Source: Oscillospiraceae bacterium (GTDB taxonomy: Bacteria > Bacillota > Clostridia > UMGS1810). Taken from it: a stretch of DNA of 64,000 bases. Positions 1 through 8,483 of this stretch are shown in pieces; position 1 is the stretch's first letter; each line of letters opens with the position of its first letter. Position numbers and translations under genes: made by a program. Location of the stretch: NCBI GenBank assembly GCA_015068825.1, contig SVJU01000006.1, forward strand, positions 1 through 64,000, given 5' to 3'. Under the pieces are notes generated by a model. That model saw only the letters and a list, made by a program, of their open reading frames with translations, made no database searches and was not told the DNA's origin.

Positions 1-94
1 TATCGTTTAATTCTTTTTCTGTTAACTCTCTTCTGTATTCTCTATGTTTTCTTGATTCTATAAATTCAAGTTGTCTTCTTATATTTTCCGTCAT
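1..94 (-). CDS. Partial gene of unknown function, N-terminal 31 codons only
   Basis: An ATG at position 94 on the minus strand is preceded by a good ribosome site (AAGGGGTG) and opens a frame that runs off the left edge. The visible N-terminus is charged and helical (begins MTENIRRQLEFIESRKHREY), with no signal peptide or membrane segment. I do not recognise the family from so little sequence. It is divergent from the AraC-type regulator at 237, the usual arrangement for a target gene of such a regulator. Its -10 region (ATTATA at 132-137 on the plus strand) has no good -35, which fits activator dependence (inference). Confidence 0.6.
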   Translation of the reverse strand, partial: MTENIRRQLEFIESRKHREYRRELTEKELND

Positions 95-98
95 TTAA

Positions 99-185
99 TT
101 TGCACCCCTTAATAAAAACATTCATATTTTTATTATATAAATAATAAAGAATATGTCTTTGCACTTTTGCAACATTATTTTGCAC
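99..185. promoter_or_regulatory. Repeated TTTGCAC motifs, candidate AraC operator
   Basis: TTTGCAC occurs at 99-105, 158-164 and 179-185, with a one-base variant (TTTGCAA) at 166-172, all in the same orientation and inside the divergent intergenic region. The 158-185 cluster sits just upstream of where the -35 of the minus-strand gene would lie. AraC-family proteins commonly bind direct repeats next to the -35 of their targets, so this is a candidate binding site for the regulator encoded at 237. Confidence 0.4.
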
Positions 186-187
186 TA

Positions 188-216
188 TTGACAAATCTGC
201 CGGCTATCCATATAAT
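188..216 (+). promoter_or_regulatory. Sigma-A promoter of the AraC-type regulator
   Basis: TTGACA (188-193), a 17-base spacer and TATAAT (211-216) match the consensus exactly. Transcription would begin near 223, leaving a very short leader of about 14 bases that is mostly the ribosome site. Confidence 0.8.
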
Positions 217-236
217 AAAAGAAAGAGGTGATTATG

Positions 237-1166
237 ATGTATTACAAACCAACCACACCATATAACTCACTTGAAATTAAAAGCATATATACAATCCATT
301 ATTTTGAATATCACAAAGATTTTTCATTTTCGGGCGAAAAGCACAATTTCTGGGAAATTATGTATGTCGACAGGGGTGAAATCGCAGCTACTGCAGACGA
401 AAAAAGTTTTGTATTAAAACAAAATCAGCTTGTTGTTTATTCTCCGGATGAATTCCATGCTCTTCACGCAAATAACATTACAGCACCAAATACTATAATC
501 GTTTCATTTGACTGTAATTCAAAAAGCTTAAATGCTCTTAAAAATCAGATTTTTTATATCAATGAGCATATGCGTTCGATGCTTGCCGGAATAGTGCGTG
601 AAGCCAAAAAGGCTTACTCAAACAATTTAAGCGACCCCGAATATAGAAAATTAATAAAAGCAAAAAGAAAACCGGAAGGAACTGACAGCTTTGCAGCAGA
701 ACAAATGATAACCTGTTATTTGCAAATGCTTCTCATAGAATTGCTGCGTAGTGGCGGATACAACCGACACACACGCAAAAGCACCGTGCAGAAAAATGAA
801 TTTGCCGATAAATTTAAATTGATATCCAATTGGATTGATGACCACATAGACAGAAAGTTTACAATAAATGATTTATGTGCAGAGTGTATTACAAATAAGC
901 AAACATTAGAAAACATTTTCAAAACCAATGTAGGAATGAGTGTTATAGAATTTTGCAGAAAAAGAAAGATTGATTTTGCCAAGAAATATTTAAGAGAAGA
1001 TGCACTAAACATTACACAGATTTCTGAAAAACTCGGTTTTTCGTCGGTTCATTATTTTACCAGAACATTTAAAAAAGTTGAAAATATGACACCCTCCGAA
1101 TATGCAAAATCTGCAAAAGCCATAATTGACCATTCTGAGCGTGTCTCTAATCCTAAAATTAAATAG
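237..1166 (+). CDS. AraC-family transcriptional regulator
   Basis: A one-component DNA-binding regulator of about 309 residues. The N-terminal half looks like an AraC cupin sensor: charged beta-rich segments with an early histidine-rich strand (FSGEKHNFWEIMYVDRG) and a later SPDEFHALHANN strand. The C-terminal 100 residues hold the paired helix-turn-helix module, including a family-typical ending (ISEKLGFSSVHYFTRTFKK then MTPSEYAKS). An upstream GTG at 228 is also open, but the ribosome site GAAAGAGG (221-228) overlaps it; ATG at 237, or 234, has proper spacing. The ligand is unknown; members with this layout often sense a sugar and control carbohydrate genes. Likely target: the divergent gene at 94 (inference). 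Confidence 0.9.
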   Translation: MYYKPTTPYNSLEIKSIYTIHYFEYHKDFSFSGEKHNFWEIMYVDRGEIAATADEKSFVLKQNQLVVYSPDEFHALHANNITAPNTIIVSFDCNSKSLNALKNQIFYINEHMRSMLAGIVREAKKAYSNNLSDPEYRKLIKAKRKPEGTDSFAAEQMITCYLQMLLIELLRSGGYNRHTRKSTVQKNEFADKFKLISNWIDDHIDRKFTINDLCAECITNKQTLENIFKTNVGMSVIEFCRKRKIDFAKKYLREDALNITQISEKLGFSSVHYFTRTFKKVENMTPSEYAKSAKAIIDHSERVSNPKIK

Positions 1167-1198
1167 CAGTTGTTTTTTTATGTTTCAAAATTTTGATT

Positions 1199-1630
1199 TT
1201 ATATTTCAAATCCATCTGTCACTCCGCTCAGTCTCGAGGTATCTTTCTTTACATAGTACATCTTAAGTTATCTGTGAAGTCGTATGTCCAAGTATATCTG
1301 CCACTTGCTTTGACCTGAGTGCTTTTATCGTGCCATTAGGTTGCTTTACTCCGTTAACTAGATGGCTAGCGAAGGTATGCCTGAGCGAATGCAGTCCTTT
1401 TGTTTCTATGTTTGCGTCTTTGAGTATCCGATAGAATCTCTTACGGAAGTTTACAGGATTAGTGTAATTTCCGTGTTCGTCACATATCAGCGTTGAATCC
1501 TCCCCGAAGCAGTATTCCTTTCTTAGCTCATTAATCGCCTTGATTGCGGCATCATTCAGTGGTACGGTTCGTTTACTTGTCAGGGCCTTTGTTTTTCCTA
1601 CTTTGGATTTTCTGCCGCCGATTGCTTTAG
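1199..1630 (-). pseudogene. Tyrosine integrase fragment, C-terminal catalytic domain, frameshifted
   Basis: Minus-strand translation gives the catalytic half of a phage/ICE-type tyrosine recombinase. It contains a TSKRTVPLND strand, a GLHSLRHTFASH box (the H-x-x-R motif) and a QVADILGHTTSQIT segment. The frame then hits TAA at 1263-1265. The rest of the domain, with the catalytic tyrosine (MYYVKKDTSRLSGVTDG), continues in another frame to a TAA at 1199-1201, so an indel has destroyed the reading frame just before the nucleophile. The N-terminal arm-binding and core-binding domains are absent, replaced by an IS end at about 1625. This is dead mobile-element debris, not a working integrase. Confidence 0.8.
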
Positions 1631-1760
1631 TTCCTTCTCGTATTCCTTGATACGCCTATATTCTCTGGGCATAAAAAATCCTCCTATGGTAGTTTATATT
1701 ATTCTACCATAGGAGGGTGTTTTTTTCTATTGTCTGTTTTTACTGGTTCTGTTCACTGGT
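1625..1760 (-). mobile_element. Remnant left end of an IS3-family-like insertion sequence
   Basis: On the minus strand, an ATG at 1671 follows AGGAGG and starts MPREYRRIKEYEKEL, which resembles IS3-family OrfA starts as I remember them. The frame stops after about 24 codons where it runs into the integrase fragment. Upstream lies a 13-base perfect inverted repeat (CCTCCTATGGTAG at 1680-1692 and its complement at 1704-1716), which would bury the ribosome site in a hairpin, as in some IS leaders. Further out is a candidate terminal sequence (TGAACAGAACCAG on the minus strand, near 1743-1755). The family assignment is from recall and moderate. Confidence 0.5.
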
Positions 1761-1777
1761 TATCGGGGCTCTTATAA

Positions 1778-4700
1778 TCAGCTTATATCTGATGCACTTA
1801 TTATATGAGATGCAACAAGTGGCATTGCGCTTTGCATACTATCCCAAATAAACGCTTTAACTGTGTATTCACCTGTTTGCGGCATTGTAACTGTTGCTGT
1901 AACATTGTTTGTTTTGCCAATTTCAAGTGTAACAGTAGCTTTAGAATAACTTGAGCTTATTAAGTTGTCTGATTTGTCATATACAGCAAGCACCAAAATT
2001 GCAGTTTTTGGTGTATCTGTATTGTTTTTAACTGTTTTTGTTATTGTAAGTGTTGATGAAGGTGTAATGTTGCCTTCATATACAGTACTTACTACTTCGT
2101 ATGACTTTCCGCTTGTAATTGAAAATGTTTTTGCGCTTGTTACCTCGCTTGTGCCATCTTCAAATACAACTTCAGTTGTTATGCTGTATTCACCAATTCC
2201 TACATCGTACATTCTAAGTACATAGTCATATCCATCTTTATACACCTTACCGTAAATTTCATCTTCCCCATTTTTAAATGTAACTTCGGATACAACCTTT
2301 TCAACAGGCACTATAACTGTTGTTCTGAGCTCTATTGTATCGCCTTCTTTAAAATTACCTGATGATACAGGTGTTTTTTGCAAAATGCTTGAAGATGACA
2401 TATCAGCATATTCTATTTCGCTGGCTATTTCTGTGTAAAGTGTAGGTGCATTTTCTGTGTTGTCGATTATAACTTTTGTTCCAAAGCCCTCGCTTGTTTC
2501 TTGTACAATAAGATTATCAATATAAAGTGATGTTGCAAATACTCCGTTTGGTGCATTTATCTGGTCAATTAAAAGCGAATTTCCTTTTGCATTTACAAAA
2601 GTTTCGCTGATGGTAACATCAAACGAAAATGGCTGCCACTGACCCGCTAAAACTGTAAATTCCGCACCTGTGCCGGTTGTAATATCATCTGAAGATAAAG
2701 ATGCAATGCCCATTCTTACATTTGTTGATTCAACTAAGTCATAATTTGTATATATACCGTTTGCATACGTCCTTCCTGTTGTGCTTGCTTTTATCATTCC
2801 TGAAATTTTGTATTTTCTGCCGATATCATCACTTGTAAAATTAGAATTTTTAAATATATTCAAAATTTTTATATTTTCAGCAGATTTTTTAACATCAACA
2901 ATATGCAAACTTCCGTTGCCTTCATAATATTCTGCATTTGTTATGCTTATGTTTTCAATCGCATTTGCATCGCTTAGTATATAATCTGCATCTTTAACAA
3001 AATTTATGGCAGTGTCAAAGTTAAAGTTTACAACTTTCATACCATCTTTTGTTAAAGCCTCAAGAATAAATGTAATATCGCCACCTGTGTTTTCTGTTAC
3101 AAAATCAAGTACATCAACTGTATATTCACCTTTATCTGCAATATCAACAGTTGAAACAAGTGTTGCATCTAAAACAGATGGTGAATTATTCCAATTAAGC
3201 TCGTTTTGTGTCCATGATGCATTTGCAATACCGTAAATATTTACTTTTTGAGTTGCATTATCTTTTACTGTAAACTTAAGCTCTGCTTTATTGGCATTTG
3301 CAAAGTTATCTGATGCAAATTTTAAATATGTATTTTTAACACCTGCAAGAGTTTGTGCTACCTGTGCATTATTACCTACTGCAATTTTTGCATTATAACC
3401 TGCGTTTTCAAACATACTATCTCCGCTTTGAACGAAAGAATCTGCAACAGCATTTACTGATAACACTTCTTCACCAGTTGTATATACAACGCAAGGTGGA
3501 TTTGTATTTTGCTGCTCAACAATTTCATAAACCTCAACATCGTCTATATACACAGAACCTACTTTGTGAGCTATTGCATCTACAAAGTTTGTTGCACTTC
3601 TTTCAAAAGTAAGCATTGTTCCCTGTTTGGTTGCATCCGCAGTTGCCATTTTTTCTGTTATTTCAAACTCATATATGTACTGAGCCCACTGTGATGTGGT
3701 GGTCATTATTTTACTTCCAACAAAGCTTGTTCCACTAATTGACATATGTCCGACTTTCATTTTAATGCCGTCAACGCTACCTTTTGCCCAGAATTTAACT
3801 CTGAATTTTCTGCCAACATCTGCACTTGTAAGTGATCTGTCATTTTCAACTGTGTTATATAGCTTAAACCTTATAAGTCCTTTACTTGACATATCAGCAT
3901 ATTCTCTTGAATATGTAATATGCATCGAACCACTTTTTGTAGTGTCGCCGTATGTATGATCACAGTCTCCACTGTACGCTCTTGATCCACCGGAAGCTGA
4001 ACCACCGGATCTAAACACATCTGTTGAAGAATATTCAGCAGTAGTAGTTCCTCCGTTTTCAATGGTAGAATCGTCAAATGAATTTGAATATCCAAGAACC
4101 TCTTTATATGTTGAATCTAATGATTCAATCTCCATATCAGCTTTTTCAAGCTCCCAAACAACAAGGTTATCAATGTAAACTACATCTGCACCTGTTGCTG
4201 ATCTTTCGAACGACAAAAGCGTATATTGACCATCAATAACTTTTTGAGTAACTTCAAAAATTATATCGTCGCCAAGCGATGTCCATGTATTTGCTTTTGC
4301 TGTTACCGAGTGCTTTTGTTGGCTGTTTTGAGCATTTGTTGTATCAATATCACCCATAAGCAGCACGGAAAATGTTGCATCCTCATCTTCTGCATAAACA
4401 TATCCTGTTACTTTGAATTTTCTACCCAAATCCGCCTGTGTAAATGCATTTTCGCCTTTACTTCCCGGAATAATTGCATTGTAGAATTTTATTCTTGATG
4501 AGCCTTTTGCTGTTTTTTGAACAAGACTCTTTCCGCTTGTACCCTCAGGATAGTTTTTATCACTTGAAAGATATATATTATTTTTGTTCTGATTTCCACC
4601 TGTCATAAAGTCTGTTTCATAAACAAAATCTGTCATATCATCAAATGTATAATTGATTATTTTTGTATCTGCAGTTATAACAATTGTTGCATAATCGTTG

Positions 4701-5188
4701 CCTGCTTCATTCATTGCTTTTGCATAATTTGTTATATCTACTGTGTACTTTCCTGCCCCATTTATGTTTAGTGTTGCAATCGGCGTACCACCATACATGT
4801 AAGTTTTATCAACTTCAAAAGCATGTCTGTCGTTTCCAACAGCATTATACCAGTTAATAGTTGCTTCGTTCCAATTATGAAGGCTTGTTTCGCCGTTTGT
4901 ATCAACACCATAAACATTTATTTTTTGATTACCTTCACTTGTTACATTAAGCATAAGTTCTGCTTTATCTATTGTATTTACAGCATCGGAAACATCAATT
5001 TTTATGTATCCTTTTTTGTTTCCTGATAAAATAGAAGGTGTTTCGCTGCCATTAATGTAAAGGCTTGCACCACCGTTGAATATAGTTTCTGCATTTTTGC
5101 CGTTTTCTACATATGTTGCTGATGCTGTCAAATGTGCGATACGGTGACAACCCTTGTTCATCCAAGGTTTGCATTGCAAGGTTGACAT
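1778..5188 (-). CDS. DNRLRE / carbohydrate-binding-module surface protein, 5'-truncated
   Basis: An extracellular-type protein of about 1,110 recognisable residues. Two DNRLRE/CBM96-like beta domains (roughly 25-175 and 585-735) show the typical KAELMLNV and INVYGV strands with an NWNEATINW or NWNNSPSV tail. They alternate with jelly-roll domains of CBM4/9 type (roughly 180-350, 370-560, 740-905), each with a YIDN(L/D)VV strand. The C-terminus is beta-rich and ends in an Ig-like domain. The first ~25 codons from the ATG at 5188 are out-of-frame sequence of the neighbouring ACT gene, so no signal peptide remains. True homology begins near 5130 (SATYVENG). The original gene has lost its 5' end. 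It probably bound polysaccharide at the cell surface; no catalytic domain is visible. Confidence 0.7.
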   Translation of the reverse strand: MSTLQCKPWMNKGCHRIAHLTASATYVENGKNAETIFNGGASLYINGSETPSILSGNKKGYIKIDVSDAVNTIDKAELMLNVTSEGNQKINVYGVDTNGETSLHNWNEATINWYNAVGNDRHAFEVDKTYMYGGTPIATLNINGAGKYTVDITNYAKAMNEAGNDYATIVITADTKIINYTFDDMTDFVYETDFMTGGNQNKNNIYLSSDKNYPEGTSGKSLVQKTAKGSSRIKFYNAIIPGSKGENAFTQADLGRKFKVTGYVYAEDEDATFSVLLMGDIDTTNAQNSQQKHSVTAKANTWTSLGDDIIFEVTQKVIDGQYTLLSFERSATGADVVYIDNLVVWELEKADMEIESLDSTYKEVLGYSNSFDDSTIENGGTTTAEYSSTDVFRSGGSASGGSRAYSGDCDHTYGDTTKSGSMHITYSREYADMSSKGLIRFKLYNTVENDRSLTSADVGRKFRVKFWAKGSVDGIKMKVGHMSISGTSFVGSKIMTTTSQWAQYIYEFEITEKMATADATKQGTMLTFERSATNFVDAIAHKVGSVYIDDVEVYEIVEQQNTNPPCVVYTTGEEVLSVNAVADSFVQSGDSMFENAGYNAKIAVGNNAQVAQTLAGVKNTYLKFASDNFANANKAELKFTVKDNATQKVNIYGIANASWTQNELNWNNSPSVLDATLVSTVDIADKGEYTVDVLDFVTENTGGDITFILEALTKDGMKVVNFNFDTAINFVKDADYILSDANAIENISITNAEYYEGNGSLHIVDVKKSAENIKILNIFKNSNFTSDDIGRKYKISGMIKASTTGRTYANGIYTNYDLVESTNVRMGIASLSSDDITTGTGAEFTVLAGQWQPFSFDVTISETFVNAKGNSLLIDQINAPNGVFATSLYIDNLIVQETSEGFGTKVIIDNTENAPTLYTEIASEIEYADMSSSSILQKTPVSSGNFKEGDTIELRTTVIVPVEKVVSEVTFKNGEDEIYGKVYKDGYDYVLRMYDVGIGEYSITTEVVFEDGTSEVTSAKTFSITSGKSYEVVSTVYEGNITPSSTLTITKTVKNNTDTPKTAILVLAVYDKSDNLISSSYSKATVTLEIGKTNNVTATVTMPQTGEYTVKAFIWDSMQSAMPLVASHIISASDIS

Positions 5189-5747
5189 TCACCAAAAGCT
5201 CACGACTCACTTCTTGGGAAAGTCCCATTGTCTGCGATAAACCTAAAACATAGGTATTATAGAAAATACTGTTATCATAAACCTTTTCAGAACTATTATA
5301 ATCTATCACACGAACCTTGCAAAGCTTCTCGGCTTCTTTCAAAAATTCCGAAATTTTATTGAAATCATCAACATACAAACCCATTTTGAAATACTGATAC
5401 TCTGTTCCATTTTCCTGCGAACTGATGTAGGAGATGTTAAAGTTGAATTCGCTGATAAGTTCAAGTACATTTGTTACACTTCCCGGAACGTCTGCGAGAC
5501 AAAATTCTATCAGAACAACACTTGTCTTATTTGCACCCGTTTGCAGATAGCCGATTTTTTCAAGCTCGATATCTGCTTTCTTCAATTGTTCCTCCGTGCC
5601 TTCGCTATCTATAAACAAGGTATGTGAATCTACCGCTTTGTTATAACTTACACGAGTAATATTTATTCCAAGCTGCGAAAAGCATTTACTTGCTTTCAAA
5701 AACGCTCCGATATGATTAGGCATAGAGGTTACATAGGTCTTTTTCAC
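5052..5747 (-). pseudogene. ACT-domain protein, 3'-truncated (MBL domain missing)
   Basis: Two tandem ACT-like amino-acid-binding domains (residues ~1-70 and ~75-155), then a helical segment ending LAMQTLDEQGLSPYRTFDSIS. As I recall the family, full members continue into a metallo-beta-lactamase-fold domain after this point. Here the frame passes at about 5115-5129 into DNRLRE coding sequence in a wrong frame and stops at 5052 after some 20 foreign residues. The start is most likely GTG at 5747: GAGGTG at 5754-5759 sits six bases upstream. GTG at 5756 overlaps that ribosome site. It lies 33 bases after the XRE-cupin-acyl-CoA synthetase gene, under the same T-box. The ACT half may still fold, but the enzyme half is gone. 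Confidence 0.75.
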
Positions 5748-5780
5748 ATAAAACACCTCATTTATACGCTTTGTATAGAA

Positions 5781-8081
5781 TTACTTGCCGAGTTTCTCCA
5801 TATCATTCTTACGGATTTCAACTCGTCTTACCTTACCGCTGATTGTTTTAGGAAGCTCATCCACAAACTCAACGATTCTCGGATATTTGTAAGGAGCAGT
5901 ATGTGTTTTGACATATTCCTGAATTTCTTTTTTCAGTTCGTCGGTACCTTCGGTGCCTTTAACAAGCACGATGGTAGCTTTTACAATCTGACCGCGCACT
6001 TCATCAGGAACAGGTGTGATTGCACATTCAAGAACATAAGGAAGCTCCATGATAACGCTTTCGATTTCAAAAGGTCCGATACGGTAACCGGATGATTTTA
6101 TAACATCATCGATTCTGCCCACATACCAAAGGTATCCGTCTTCGTCCATCGTTGCCTGATCGCCGGTATGATAGTAACCGTCATGCCATACTTCGTTTGT
6201 TTTTTCTTCGTCAAGGTAATAACCGATAAAGAGACCGCAAGGGATATCATCTTTAACTCTGATACAGATTTCGCCTGTATCACCGGTTTTACATTCTTTT
6301 CCGTCAGGGTCAAGCACAACAACATCGTAAAGAGGACTTGGTCTGCCCATTGAACCAATTTTAGGTGTTGAGCCTACAAAGTTCGCGATAGAAAGTGTTG
6401 TTTCTGTCTGACCAAAGCCTTCCATAATGGTAAGACCTGTTGCCTTCTTGAACTGATTGAATACTTCGGGATTGAGTGCTTCGCCTGCAGTTGTAGCATA
6501 TTCAATAGAAGAAAGGTCATACTTTGACAAATCCTCTTTGATGAAGAAACGATACATTGTAGGCGGTGCACAGAAGGTTGTGATATGGTATTTAGCAAAC
6601 ATAGGTAAGATATCTTCCGAATGGAATCTGTCAAAGTCATAGGTAAATTGCGCCGCTTCGCAGAGCCATTGTCCGTATAGTTTACCCCAAAGAGCCTTAC
6701 CCCAACCTGTATCGGAGATTGTAAAGTGAAGTCCGTCAGGATTTACATTATGCCAATGCTTTGCAGTAGGATAATGACCGAGCGCATATTTGTATGAGTG
6801 TGTTGCGATTCTTGGATATCCTGTTGTACCTGATGTAAAGAGCATAAGCATTGGATCGTTACCGCAAGGTGTATTTTTTGTGCGGTCAAAATGTGTACTG
6901 AAGCGTTCCATTTCAACATTGAAATCGTGCCAACCTTCTTTTTCGCCGCCGACCAATATTTTAACCATATCTGGATAGTTTACTGCAGCTTTTTCTGCTT
7001 CGCAAGATACATCGCCATCTGCAGTACAAACAATTGCTTTAACCTTAGCAGCTTTGTATCTGTAATCAAAATCGTGTTCTACAAGCTGATTGGTGGCAGG
7101 GATTGCGATAGCACCAATCTTATGAAGTGCAAGCATACAGAACCAGAACTGATAATGGCGTTTTAATACGAGCATTACCGTATCTCCCTTTTTGATGCCG
7201 AGTGATTCAAAGTAGTTTGCGGTCTTTGCAGAATACTTTTTCATATCGCTGAAAGTAAATTTTCTGTCAGTCTTATCATTTGCAACCCACATCATAGCCA
7301 ATTTTTCAGGATTTTTTTCTGCGATAGCATCCACACAGTCAAATGCAAAGTTGAATGAATCTGCGTTCTTAAATTTGATGCCACTAAATACACCTTTTTC
7401 GTCATAGGATGATTCAATAAATTTATCTGCAACAGTTTCAGTTTTTTTCTTTTTGGCAGCGAAGGTGGCGGCAATCATCGGTGCTTCGGGGTATTCTTCA
7501 CTAACGCTTCCGTCCTGTGGATTTAATACAACTGCATGGAATTCGCATCCACCTTCGCTTGCTGCAACCATGCCGTGAGGAATAAGGCTGTTATAGAAAA
7601 TAGAGTCTCCTTCGTGGAGCACATCTACATGATTTCCAACCTGAACTTTGAGTGAACCTTTAACGATAACATCAAATTCCTGACCATTGTGAGAGTTTAA
7701 CTGCATCGGAGCATTTTGTTCCTCTTCAAGGTATGGGAATTTAACGAGGAAGGGTTCAGCAAGCTTTTCCCTGAATTTAGGTGCAAGGTTATTATATTCT
7801 ACACCATGCTTCTTTACAATTTTAAGGCCTTCGCCTTTTCTTGTGATAGCGAAAGAGGTAAGGGTTGTGCTTGTTCCTTCAAGCAAATCAACAACTTCAA
7901 CACCGCAAGCTTTTGCACACTTGTAGATAAATGTGAAGCTGAAATCTGTTTCGCCTTTTTCCAACACCTTGTAATCATCAAGCGATACACCCGTAAGCTT
8001 TGCAAGCTTCTCCTGTGTAAATCCTTTTGCTTCGCGCAGGTCTTTGATTCTTCCTGCGACTTCTTTCAAACTGTAATCCAT
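5781..8081 (-). CDS. XRE-cupin-acyl-CoA synthetase fusion (AMP-forming)
   Basis: A three-part protein of 766 residues. Residues ~5-65 are an XRE helix-turn-helix (EKLAKLTGVSLDDYKVLEKGE). Residues ~95-185 are a cupin (a double-stranded beta-helix with NSHNGQEFDVIVKG and PHGMVAA strands). Residues ~215-760 are an ANL adenylating domain with the P-loop LFTSGTTGYPR, the YHTGDQATMDEDGY aspartate and hinge motif GRIDDVIKSSGYRIGP, and the C-terminal lysine in KTISGKVRR. The domain resembles medium-chain/aryl acyl-CoA ligases. The start is ATG 8081 after AAGGAG; an upstream in-frame start at 8156 would lie inside the T-box terminator. The reaction is carboxylate + CoA + ATP to acyl-CoA; the substrate is unknown. 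T-box control suggests an amino-acid-linked acid (inference). Confidence 0.85.
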   Translation of the reverse strand: MDYSLKEVAGRIKDLREAKGFTQEKLAKLTGVSLDDYKVLEKGETDFSFTFIYKCAKACGVEVVDLLEGTSTTLTSFAITRKGEGLKIVKKHGVEYNNLAPKFREKLAEPFLVKFPYLEEEQNAPMQLNSHNGQEFDVIVKGSLKVQVGNHVDVLHEGDSIFYNSLIPHGMVAASEGGCEFHAVVLNPQDGSVSEEYPEAPMIAATFAAKKKKTETVADKFIESSYDEKGVFSGIKFKNADSFNFAFDCVDAIAEKNPEKLAMMWVANDKTDRKFTFSDMKKYSAKTANYFESLGIKKGDTVMLVLKRHYQFWFCMLALHKIGAIAIPATNQLVEHDFDYRYKAAKVKAIVCTADGDVSCEAEKAAVNYPDMVKILVGGEKEGWHDFNVEMERFSTHFDRTKNTPCGNDPMLMLFTSGTTGYPRIATHSYKYALGHYPTAKHWHNVNPDGLHFTISDTGWGKALWGKLYGQWLCEAAQFTYDFDRFHSEDILPMFAKYHITTFCAPPTMYRFFIKEDLSKYDLSSIEYATTAGEALNPEVFNQFKKATGLTIMEGFGQTETTLSIANFVGSTPKIGSMGRPSPLYDVVVLDPDGKECKTGDTGEICIRVKDDIPCGLFIGYYLDEEKTNEVWHDGYYHTGDQATMDEDGYLWYVGRIDDVIKSSGYRIGPFEIESVIMELPYVLECAITPVPDEVRGQIVKATIVLVKGTEGTDELKKEIQEYVKTHTAPYKYPRIVEFVDELPKTISGKVRRVEIRKNDMEKLGK

Positions 8082-8139
8082 TGTTTTGTCTCCTTTCTGT
8101 TTTGACAAATTTGATATTTGGTTACAAATCTGAATAAAA

Positions 8140-8430
8140 CAAAAAACTCGCCTCAAAGATAACTTTGAGACGAGTTATAATAACCCGCGGTACCACTCAA
8201 ATTACGGAAAATTTTAAAATTCCCGTCACTTACCGAGCTCTAACAAGCCCTTTGCCTTTACGCAGCATTACGGAAGGAGTCTACTAACATTTTGTTTTCG
8301 GTCCTTCGACTCAGAGGTGATAAGTCATTGGAAAGTCTCACCATTGCCTTGCACCAACCGGCAACTCTCTGAAAGGCTCCACAATCCGACCGTCCTCGTC
8401 ATAGTCGTTTTTTGTGATATTCAAATTTTA
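8140..8430 (-). ncRNA. T-box leader upstream of the XRE-cupin-acyl-CoA synthetase operon
   Basis: On the minus strand the leader has the hallmarks of a T-box. A long Stem I has the distal GGTTGGTGCAAGG element, the antiterminator has the T-box core GAGTGGTACCGCGG (8187-8200), and a strong terminator follows (CTCGTCTCAAAG pairing with CTTTGAGGCGAG, then a T-run, 8140-8177). The base after UGG is U, matching a tRNA with discriminator A. Hand folding of Stem I (CGACU with AGUCG, AGG with CCU, AUUG with CAAU) leaves UAUCA on the 3' side of the specifier loop. AUC followed by A (isoleucine) is the most natural reading, but UAU (tyrosine) is not excluded. Confidence 0.9.
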
Positions 8431-8436
8431 ATGTGA

Positions 8437-8465
8437 ATTATACTACCCATTTTTTCATTTGTCAA
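8437..8465 (-). promoter_or_regulatory. Sigma-A promoter of the T-box operon
   Basis: Read on the minus strand: TTGACA (8465-8460), 17-base spacer, TATAAT (8442-8437). This is an exact consensus promoter that places the transcript start near 8430, at the beginning of Stem I. Confidence 0.8.
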
Positions 8466-8483
8466 TAGTTTTTAAAAAAATTT

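Noticed and set aside
3355-3694. Plus-strand frames inside the DNRLRE gene, rich in Leu, Gln and His
   Set aside because: Antisense shadows of repetitive beta-strand coding; no ribosome sites or family likeness.
8082-8156. Extended N-terminus of the XRE-cupin-acyl-CoA synthetase
   Set aside because: The extra codons lie in the T-box terminator; ATG 8081 has the proper AAGGAG site.
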